From Silene noctiflora (taxonomy: Eukaryota > Streptophyta > Magnoliopsida > Caryophyllales > Caryophyllaceae), in NCBI GenBank assembly GCA_009801015.1, contig VHZZ01000493.1, positions 85,848 to 125,063 on the forward strand: DNA of 39,216 bases, written 5' to 3'. The translations under genes were made by a program, and so were the position numbers. A model generated the notes under the pieces. The model did not search any database. It had not been told where the DNA came from and saw only the letters and a program-made list of their open reading frames with translations. Positions 8,049 through 16,792 of the stretch are shown in pieces. Positions within the stretch are counted from its first letter, which is position 1; every line of letters starts with the position of its first letter.

Positions 8049-10959
8049 ATGGATCATCAGAAGACACCAACAAAACTAGAATACTATGACAACATGTGGA
8101 AATTCAACTCTCAATCCACCTTTCTCTCTATTACTGAGGTTTCTGTAACATTTATTAATTCGGTTTTTCTAACACGTGTCCTTGAGACGCGTATTAAAAA
8201 CCTATATGGGTTTCGCGTAATTTTGAGTAATATAGTTTGTATTTACATTGACAGACTGAAGATGGTAGACAAGCATTGATATTGGAGTCAACTATATTTC
8301 ATCCTCAAGGAGGTGGGCAGCCTTCAGATATTGGTTTCATTACTGTTGAAAATTCTGACATTCATTTTGTTGTACAAGATGTTAGGTCCATTAATGGAAT
8401 TGTAAGTTATTCTTTTTAACTATTTAGTTTTTATTTATTGCGGGTTATGTTACTCTGACTCGTTTAGAAGTATCGGACACGGGTGTGTGTCCAAGTGTCG
8501 GGTTAGGCTATTTTTGTGAAAAATATGCACATTTTGGCTTAAAATGAGGTGCCCAAGTGCCGTACCCTTGTCTGATTGTCGAGTGTTGGACACGGGTATT
8601 TCAAAGATTTAATTTTTATTACTGTAATTCTGTTTTTGTTGAAATGGAATAGTGAGTAATCATCTTTTCTTCTTTAGTTTTTATGTATTAGTTAGGCATG
8701 TGTTTTGATCTTAGATTACATATTTGGTTTGTGGGTATTTGAAAGATTGAGTTATTTGCTGCTGTAATTCGGTTTTTGTCGATATTGATAGGTTTATCAT
8801 TATGGACATGTTGAAAAATTGGAGGGCAGTGCAGAACCTGAGTGGACTATTAAGGAAGGAACTTGTGTTCAGTTGCAGGTGGACGAGTGTCGTCGTAATC
8901 TTAATTCTAGGTGTGTTGATGACTACTGATCACCTTTGAACTTGTGTTCTTGATGCATTTTTTTTTTATGTCTACTGTCTGTCTTTGTAGTCTCTTCAAT
9001 GTCATCTGATTGGAACTTTGAATTGCTTAGAAAACTCATATATAGCTTCATGTTTTCTTCTGATGTTACCGTATTCTGGCATGTCTTCTCTGTGACATTT
9101 TTAGAGGAGCCTTCAGACGAGTTCTTAGTTTATCTTGTGGTCGTTGTGGAACTAGGTTTTCTATCCGGTGTTGGTTTTTGTAGTATGGATCAATCAGTCA
9201 ATGAATTCTTGAATCTATGACATAGCCAGGGTTTCCTAAATCAGCTGAAAATCTCTAGGCTGCTTAGGTCTGAAGAGCTCGTATGCTTCTGAAATACTGA
9301 CCCGTCCTGCACTGCCCAATTGTATAAGACTTATTTCCTTGTGCTTCCCTTTTATTTTGCTCTCGGCTGGCAGCTAGCATTATTATACTTAATTTGGATC
9401 TGTTTGTGCTTATACACTTCACCATCCTGTTCTTTTTTGTTTCGGGGTGGCAGACTGGCAGTTATGAGGTGCTATGCGCCCCTACTTGTCCCTACTCACT
9501 GTATCACGTTTTCCGATAGGTTATGGGGAGCAGTACTTTAGCTATAGCTTGTGAAGCAAAAAATTTACATTCTTGGGCAACTCTTTTTTCTTACAGGCTA
9601 CACTCAGCAGGTCATTTGCTGGATATATCCATACGTAATGTTGGTTTAGGACACCTGGAGCCCGGTAAAGCCAATCACTTTCCTGATGGGTATGTATGCG
9701 CGGAATTTCATCTGTTTCTTCTAAAAGCAGCAACATCTTAGTTTTAGAAGACGTGAGAATCACCTAAGCGACAAGACGCTAGGTAAAACGTGTGCCTAAT
9801 GCACACATGGAGCGCCCATTTTCCAAACAAACTGTATCTCTAAAATCAGTCTTGGAGCAACAATTAGCTTTTCTCTGATTTTCAAGAGGGTTACCGTGTA
9901 ATTGTGTACTCCGTAAAAGCTAGGGATATTGGGACTATATGGATATTACCTCACGTACGATGAACACCTTAGGCGCCCAAGACATTTTGTTGTTCTGTGG
10001 ACGGCTTCAGTACTGTACTGAGTACAAATGTTTAGGAAGAGACAGCATATAATGGCATTTATTTATGTATACTTTTAAACAACATTGAGACTTAATCCGT
10101 TTGCGCTTTTGTTTCAACAGACCATGGGTTGAATATAAAGGTATATTTCCACAGACTGAGCTGAAAACTAAGCAAGACGAGTTAGAAAAGGATGTCAATG
10201 CCTTAGTTTCTAGAGGAGGAAAGGTACGACTCATCGAATCTCCTGAGCCAGCTACACCTTGGATATATATAGATGCTTCATGTTCATATTTTAATTTCTA
10301 AATTATCGAATATTTTACAGGTTACTGTTGCAGTGTTGCCATACGATGAAGCTGCTGAGCTCTGTGGTGGTCAGCTTCCTCATTACATTCCTAAGGTTCA
10401 CATTTATACTTGCAACCAAATTCTGAAGCTTTGCATTACATAATCATTAAGCCTCAGTTTGGGCACAATTTTCAATATGTGACGGAAGCTTTCTATAACT
10501 TGCTACGCTGGTTGAAGTCGATATCAGTATACTCTAATGTCCAGTAATCTATTTCTTGCAGGACAGCAGCCCGCGTATTGTGCAGCTAGGTGAGAATCTT
10601 GGCTGCCCATGTGGGGGAACTCATGTTCAGGATATTGCAAATGTAAGAACTATTAAGGTAATTGTTCGAACTTTGATCTTAACTGAATATAAGCTTTTTA
10701 TTTATGTATGGCTAACTAAATTGTTCGCACTAATTTTAATTGTGAAGTACTCCGGTATATCTCTTCTAACCGAGTATTATCCCTTAGCTGTTACTGTTAT
10801 CTAGCTGGGTTTGTCTGATATTCTGATTCGTCTGGTAAGCGCTGTGCGCAGCAGTATTTACCAACTGTTAATAAGTTCTATTGGTCGATGTATGTGCAGA
10901 TATCACAGATTCGTATGAAGAAAGGAACGACAAAAGTTTTCTACAACATCAGCGTCTGA
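8049..10959 (+). CDS. Free-standing alanyl-tRNA editing protein (AlaX-like)
   Basis: Eight exons join in phase to 260 residues: 8049-8138, 8255-8401, 8792-8910, 9597-9689, 10121-10223, 10321-10395, 10562-10657 and 10900-10959 (TGA). The protein is a stand-alone copy of the editing domain of alanyl/threonyl-tRNA synthetases, which hydrolyses Ser or Gly wrongly loaded on tRNA-Ala. The N-terminal part shows STIFHPQGGGQPSDIG, the signature of this fold. The zinc-binding residues are complete: HSAGH (His121, His125) in exon 4 and CGGTH (Cys226, His230) in exon 7. There is no aminoacylation domain and no obvious organelle-targeting leader, so a cytosolic trans-editing role is the simplest reading. 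The ATG at 8049 was chosen because it follows an in-frame non-ATG stretch and precedes the first conserved residues. Introns follow GT-AG. Confidence 0.88.
8911..9596. other. Intron 3 of the AlaX-like gene
   Basis: A 686-bp intron. Open frames on both strands here show no domain and no exon-like borders. Upstream, intron 2 (8402-8791) contains a repeat with GGACACGGGT words at about 8474 and 8588. Confidence 0.6.
9690..10120. other. Intron 4 of the AlaX-like gene
   Basis: A 431-bp intron with donor GTATGT and acceptor CAACAG. Nothing else is recognised in it. Confidence 0.6.
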
Positions 10960-11519
10960 CACCGGATATATTAAATTAAATCTGAGTCGTAGCAAGCTTC
11001 ATATTCTTGAATTGCTTTGAACTGATCATTGATGTACACCAGTTTTTTTCGACATTGTTTCCCTGTTAATGAATAATAATGTGGAATCATTTCGATATAT
11101 ATGCCTACTGAAATCACGCAACATTTATGCAGAAAACCAGACCCTTTCGACAAATAATGCTGACCTGGTTTGGAACTCGGGCATTCACGACTTTATCAAC
11201 TAAGCTAACTTACATCTATATTAACGTCAAAGTATCTCCAACTCGAGAGTCGAGACGAAGAAAGCGTAAATTCCACTAAGCAAAAGGTGGTAGCTTTAGT
11301 TGGAAGCTTTTCCTAATACGACGGAATATCAAAGAAAATGTCGTCCTAGATAGGACAAGGATTAAGTCTCCCAGTGCGATGGATGGTGGCCGGCCCCGGC
11401 CCCATCCTAAGCTACTGTCATCTTCCATCATCAAGAATTTCACTGATTGATACCAGAATAATGTTTTATATCTTGTCAATTCTTAAATGATTGACGATTA
11501 ACCAATTAACGGTAACGGC
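10960..11519. other. 3' flank of the AlaX-like gene
   Basis: This is the presumed 3'UTR and downstream DNA. The minus-strand open frames at 10971-11153 and 11276-11479 have no recognisable domain and are taken as chance. No feature is supported. Confidence 0.4.
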
Positions 11520-11742
11520 CGCTCCTTTTATTTCGGTTATTTCTTTACGTTTTCTTTAGAAAAAAAAAAACAAGAAAAGAAGAAAAATACTCCGTTTAAA
11601 AACATATAGAAAGTGAAAAAGTAACACGCACATATTGAAATATAACAGCAGTACATACTTAAAAGAAAAACGTAAAGAAATGATTGAGATACCCAAATGA
11701 AAAAACGTAAAAATTTAAAATATTGATGGGATAGAAAGAGTA
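11520..11742. mobile_element. Stowaway-like MITE
   Basis: The left part has CTCCTTTTATTTC and ATTTCTTTACGTTTTCTTTAG. The right part has the inverted AAAAGAAAAACGTAAAGAAAT (about 11660-11681) and ends GATGGGATAGAAAGAGTA. CTCC...-type ends with inverted internal arms fit the Stowaway style common in plants. The borders are approximate. Confidence 0.5.
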
Positions 11743-11765
11743 TAGTTTGTTTTTCATTATTTAAA

Positions 11766-12267
11766 GAGTAAATTACAAATAACTCTTTTATATAATCAAC
11801 TTTTTTGAAATAACCATTTTTATAATTTTTTATTCAAATAAACCCCTTATAAACCTTTACCAGAACTAGATTTATTTTTTATAATTTGATCGATTTACCC
11901 TTCCTTATAACGTAATCCCTACGTTGCTACTATGTTTTCATAACCTGTGACCAATTATAAACCTCTTTCAAATCTAATACACTCGAATCACGCACTATAA
12001 GCGAAGAAGAATAAGCATAAATTCGCCGTTTTGCCTTATTTTAAAGAACACCATAAGGAGTAAATGAGTAGAATAATAATTTAACATCTTATGTAAGTGA
12101 AAAATGAAAGGGCAGATGAATTTTTGGTCGGAAAATTCGAAAATAAGTCTCATTGCGATGAAGAGGCACTGATTTGTGGTTTAAAATGGAGTTTTTTAAT
12201 AAAAAATTATAAACGAGTGTCATTTAAGAAAAGTCGATTATATAAAAGAGTTATTTATAATTTACTC
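11766..12267. mobile_element. MULE-type non-autonomous element, intact 9-bp TSD
   Basis: The element starts GAGTAAATTACAAATAACTC and ends with the inverted GAGTTATTTATAATTTACTC. The arms match for about 75 bp. The 9-bp sequence TTATTTAAA is duplicated exactly at 11757-11765 and 12268-12276. This is a Mutator-like MITE of 502 bp. The short open frame inside (12097-12285) crosses the right arm and is not a gene. The perfect duplication points to a relatively young insertion. Confidence 0.88.
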
Positions 12268-12289
12268 TTATTTAAACTCATGTAACAAT

Positions 12290-12459
12290 CAGTGACGGAG
12301 TTAGGGAGAGCTAGCAGGGGCGCTCACTTCCTTCCGAGAAACGAAAACGGTAAATTTTAAGTGAAAATTTCCATTCCCTAACTGTGAATAATCCTATCGA
12401 AATTTCACGCTTGTGTAAAAACTTTTCCGCCTTTAACGATAAATTCTAACTCCGTCACG
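12290..12459. mobile_element. Small CAGTGACGGAGTTAG-ended element
   Basis: CAGTGACGGAGTTAG at 12290-12304 is inverted as CTAACTCCGTCAC at 12446-12458. The result is a non-coding element of about 170 bp inserted 14 bp beyond the MULE duplication. No clear target duplication is visible. hAT-like ends are my best guess. Confidence 0.5.
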
Positions 12460-13058
12460 GAGTTAATGGAATATGAGCAAATTGTGTATAGAGATCCAAT
12501 TGCACTAAGTTTTGTCTCCCAAAAAGCTTGGGGATGGTGCTACTATTGCTGCATCTTAATGCATTCCTAACCGTCAAAATTGGACGAATGTAACATACGT
12601 CTTTTGAAATTGATGAACGGTCTCGGACTTTTTAACACGTACCTTTACCCCTTACTCGTGCATCTAGAATCTAGATTCCTTATATACTTCGTTTATAGGT
12701 CATTTTCATTACCGAACTATGATTCCTCTCCAAGTCATTGAATCAAATAGCCAATCTTACATAGTTCAACTACAAACTACCCTAAGGCCTCAGCCTTTTA
12801 TTTATTTATTTATTTATTTATTTTTAAACCACGTTGCTTAGATATTTTAGACCTTAATAAGACAATATTACTTAATCTAGTTAATATCAAAATTATATAG
12901 AAATAGAAAATTTGTCTTTAGAATATTTTGCACCTTGATCATTCAATTAAAATGAGAAAACAAATTCTTATTAAAATTAGAAAACAAATTCTTATTTTGC
13001 ATGTAAAAGTCATAAAATTGGTAACTCTACAACGAGCATTTGATCAGAAGATGCTAGT
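12460..13058. other. Intergenic DNA
   Basis: I see no gene. It contains a (TTTA)n tract at about 12797-12825 and a duplicated AAACAAATTCTTATT motif at about 12957 and 12982. Confidence 0.5.
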
Positions 13059-13067
13059 AACTACTAA

Positions 13068-13355
13068 CTAGGGGTGGGCAAAATTCGGTCCGGACCGGAA
13101 TCTACCGGACCGGAACCGAATTAAAAAATACGGTCTGGTCTCCGGTCCACCAATTTCTTAGATTTCGGTTTCTGGCCCGGTCCGGAAAGACCGGATTTTA
13201 TGTTTTTTTATTTTTTTTTCCTTGAAAATATATTTTAATCCGGTCCAATGGACCTGAATTTGAAAAAGTGGGTATATTATGTCAAATTCCGGTCCAACCG
13301 GTCCGGAATTTTTATAATCTGGTCCGATTCCGGTCCGGTTTGTACCAGTGCCACA
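13068..13355. mobile_element. Small transposon rich in GGTCCGG words
   Basis: The left end, CTAGGGGTGGGCAAAATTCG, is a common start of plant hAT-like elements, and the right end carries TGCCACAAACTA, a weak inverse of it. The interior is filled with CGGTCCGGACCGG-type palindromic words in both orientations. AACTACTAA is repeated at 13059-13067 and 13356-13364 and is the likely target duplication. No coding capacity is seen; the minus-strand frame at 13158-13385 is simply the translation of the repeat. Confidence 0.6.
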
Positions 13356-13717
13356 AACTACTAAGCCTCGAGAAAGTGACGTCATCTCATTTTTATATGG
13401 TTAATATGATATTTTAAAGAACACAAATTCTTATTTCAGACGATCACTTTCCGTCAGAATTTTTAAACAGATATATGTGATCATTTTATGGTTAAATGTG
13501 GTACAACCAATGTTAGAATTTATAATAACCTATATTTCAACAGTGGTCACGCTTCTTTATAAAAATGATTACAAAATCTTATCTTATTATTTTAGATTAA
13601 AATAATCCGTCTTAACCAAGACTAACAAAAGCAGTGCCATGTCACAAACATTGAAAGAAGGGACAAGTTGATGCATCATGCTCCAAATTTTTGTGCTTTT
13701 TACATACTTTCCCACAT

Positions 13718-13725
13718 TATAAATA
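13718..13725 (+). promoter_or_regulatory. Candidate TATA box of the 2OG oxygenase gene
   Basis: TATAAATA lies 90 bp upstream of the ATG at 13815. This is a good distance for a plant promoter with a 5'UTR of about 60 bases. Confidence 0.55.
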
Positions 13726-13814
13726 AAGGATGCTAAATGTTAGGCTTAATTATGTCCTCCAATTAACTTGTGTAAGACAATATACATCAAACTTAACATA
13801 TAACAATCCAAAGC

Positions 13815-16398
13815 ATGAAGACAAGTATCATACATGATGTGCAAGAACTCAATAACACAATTATTCCTGATAGATTTGTGAGAGATTTACATGAGAGACC
13901 GTTTCTAACTACATTTTCTAACAATAATATGCATACTCAAGTTCCCATTATTGATCTTGCAAAGATTAGTGATGGTGATTTAAGTGAAATTGCTAATTTA
14001 GCAGTTGCTTGCCAAGATTGGGGATTCTTTCAGGTACTAAATAATCTCTTCGTATCAGTCGTTTGTTTAATTTACGTGCGTGCAAGGCCTTAAAACAAGG
14101 TTGCACCCCAAAATAGTCAATACAAATTAAATTATCGTGAGTCTGACTAAAACCGATATTTAATACTGTACAACTAGTATAAATATCATTTTTGGTCAAA
14201 ATGTCTTAACCAAAGCTGTATTTTACAAGATTGTCTAGACTGTAAGCCTGTAATAGTGATCAATACAATAATTGTAGACCTGACTAAAACCGAGATTTAA
14301 TACTATACTTGCATGAATATCATTTCTAGTCAAAATGTGTCATTCCTTATATACTAAAAGATTAACATACATAACTCCAATTTTTCCCGCTCAAATTTCC
14401 CCCCTAATTATTCGGTTTCTAATAGTGGTTCCCACCCTCGTTAATTAATCTCATTATTATCCTCTTTATATTTACATACCATAGATAAATAAAATCTTTC
14501 TTAATATATATCTTTACTCAAAAAATCACCGGTTAATGTTTAATTATTTATGCTTTTCTTTTTAAAAACAATGTGACAAAAAAACTTATATTTTACAACT
14601 AATCATATGAGACACAACGATAATATAGTTTCTCATTAAATTTCTAAATGAGTTAAATTACTGTAAATTAATTGTTATAAACTCTAATATCCTCCTCTAA
14701 AAAACTGTGCATTTGCACGGGAACGGGAACGGGAACGGGAACTATACTAGTCATTTAACAATAAAATTCATGGCATGTATTAACAATACATTTATTTATT
14801 TGAAATTAGGTTATAAACCATGGTATTGGAGAGAAATTGCTTGATAAAATAGAGAAGAAGGCTATGGAATTCTTCATGCTTCCATTACAAGAAAAGCAAA
14901 AATATGAAATGAGTCATGGAGCTTTTCAAGGTTATGGTCAAGCCTTTGTTTTCTCTGATCAACAAAAGTTAGATTGGTGCAACATGTTTGCTCTTGGTGT
15001 GGATCCTCCTTTCATAAGGAGCCCTAATCTTTGGCCTACAAATCCACCCAATTTCAGGTACTAAAATCTCTCAAAATTTTCGTAATCGAAATTACGGGTT
15101 ATACTCCTCATTCATCAGATTCTTTACATTTGCTTTATGATAATGCAGATTTTTAGGAACTGAGATGATGACATGCATGACTTACTTCTAATGGTATTAT
15201 GTTGTGTTAACCATACATATAGACCCAAAAAAGGAAATGTAAAGAATCTGTTGAACGTCCCAAAAAAGGAAAGTGTAAAGAATTTGATGAATGAGAGGGA
15301 GGATTACGTAACCATATTATCATCATCCTATATATTATGTTGTGTTAACCATACATATAGACCCCAAAAAAGAAATGTAAAGAATTTGTTAAACGTCCCA
15401 AAAAGGAAAGTGTATAGAATTTGATGGATGAGAGGGAGGATTACGTAATCATATTATCATCATCCTATATATTATGTTGTGTTAACCATACATATAGACC
15501 CTAAAAAAGAAATGTAAAGAATCTGTTGAACGTCCCAAAAAAGGAAAGTGTAAAGAATTTGATGAATGAGAGGGAGGATTACGTAACCATATTATCATCA
15601 TCCTATATATTTCGAACTTTTAGTATGATTTATCTTTAATTATTTCGTGTTCTAAACGTAAATTTTCCGAATTACTTAACCATATTCCGTATTTTTTCGA
15701 TGTATATTTTAGTGAAACAATTGAGTTGTACCAAAGTGAGATAGGAAAGCTATGCAAGAAGGTGTTGAGGTACATAGCAATGAGCCTTAATGTAAGAGCT
15801 GAAGTCTTTGAGGAAATCTTTGGAGAAAATGTGCAGGCAATTAGGATGAATTATTATCCACCATGTCCGAGACCGGACCTTGTTTTAGGCCTCAGCCCGC
15901 ATTCTGATGGTAGCGCGATCACCATTTTACACCAGAAAAAGGACAGCTCGGTTGGACTTCAATTCCTCAAAGATAACAACTGGGTTTCACTTCAGCCGGT
16001 CCCAAATAGTCTTGTCGTCAACATTGGTGATACCATTGAAGTAAGAAATTTGACGATAATTGCATTGACTGACTGCTACTCCGTATTTTTAAGTTTTGAT
16101 GTTTTTACAGTAATCTGGTGGGTTTCGTCGTGTGTAGGTGTTAACAAACGGGAAATATAAGAGTATCGAGCATAGAGCAGTGACGAATGAGGTGAAAGAC
16201 AGGCTATCAATAGTCACCTTTTATGCTCCAAGCTACCAAGTGGAACTCGGACCAATGTCCGAGTTTGTGAATCAAAACAATCCGGTTAAGTACAGGTACT
16301 ATAACCATGGAGAGTACAGTCGACACTATGTATCCCGTAAGCTCCAGGGAAAGAGGACGCTAGAGTTTGCGAAACTGACAACTGATGCAATGGCGTGA
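13815..16398 (+). CDS. 2-oxoglutarate/Fe(II) dioxygenase, SRG1/codeine-demethylase-like
   Basis: Four exons, 13815-14033, 14810-15057, 15713-16040 and 16138-16398, join in phase to 351 residues, the usual length for this plant family. The N-terminal DIOX_N domain (VPIIDLAK, CQDWGFFQVINHGIG) is followed by the jelly-roll catalytic domain. The Fe(II) ligands are present as His219 and Asp221 in LSPHSDGS and His277 in SIEHR. The 2-oxoglutarate-binding pair is Arg287 and Ser289 in RLS. The motifs GYGQAFVFSDQQKLDWCNMF and MNYYPPCPRPDLVLGL place it in the DOXC group near SRG1 and codeine/thebaine demethylases. These soluble enzymes hydroxylate or demethylate specialised metabolites; the substrate cannot be read from sequence. 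Intron 1 contains a Helitron and intron 2 a minisatellite, yet all splice sites look intact. The gene converges on the ALY gene, with 394 bp between stop codons. Confidence 0.92.
14136..14343. repeat. Direct duplication of about 72 bp in intron 1
   Basis: A block with CTGACTAAAACCGATATTTAATACT and AAATATCATTTTTGGTC at 14142-14208 recurs with about 85% identity at 14281-14343. Each copy ends in CAAAATGT. The Helitron begins exactly at the end of the second copy. Confidence 0.65.
14344..14750 (+). mobile_element. Non-autonomous Helitron in intron 1
   Basis: The left end reads TCCTTATATACTAAAAGATT, very close to the 5' ends of AtREP-type plant Helitrons (TC start, TACTAAAAG core). The right end has a GTGC-ATTT-GCAC hairpin (14707-14718), four tandem GGGAAC units (14719-14742) and terminal CTAG (14747-14750) followed by host T. 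The element is 407 bp, non-coding and in the sense orientation within the oxygenase intron. Confidence 0.8.
15197..15611. repeat. 138-bp tandem repeat, three copies, in intron 2
   Basis: Three near-identical units begin at about 15197, 15335 and 15472, each starting TTATGTTGTGTTAACC. They contain AATGTAAAGAAT, GAACGTCCCAAAA and GAGAGGGAGGATTACGTAA and end in CATCATCCTATATAT. Periods are 138 and 137 bp, with only a few substitutions. The array makes up more than half of the intron. The open frame across it is a by-product. Confidence 0.9.
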
Positions 16399-16792
16399 CC
16401 TGCTAAGATATCGGTCTCAAACCCTGCAACAAGTTGGGAGAGTACTTGCCGTAGTAGATGGTTGATCCGTAACAAATCACATGTTATCGACGTTGTAGAT
16501 AGTACTTCAGACTTTAGTAATATGCAAATATAGAATTAAGATCTGGAATATTAGAAGAGATAAAATCAATACCTTTTATTTCCGAAGCAGTTAACCGTTA
16601 CAATGAATAAGAAAATATATATATTGATTCGAGTAATATTTCCGGTTTTGCACACAGTCATATGGTAAATGATACAGAAATCTTCAAGGGGCGACAACTT
16701 GGGCTAGTTCGGGCACCCCATATCTTATGAATTGCATCTACAACTTATGAATTTATTTACATAGGATACAAAGGTTGGACAAAAATGTGGGA
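16399..16792. other. Convergent 3' flanks of the oxygenase and ALY genes
   Basis: This 394-bp interval separates two converging stop codons and must hold both 3'UTRs. AATAAG and AAATAT words could serve polyadenylation but are not decisive. No further gene is visible. Confidence 0.6.

Noticed and set aside
9320..9763. Open frames on both strands in the AlaX region
   Set aside because: They lie in intron 3 or are wrong-frame or antisense copies of exon 4.
15197..15611. CRISPR-like regular repeats
   Set aside because: The units are 138 bp with no unique spacers, in a plant intron; this is a tandem minisatellite.
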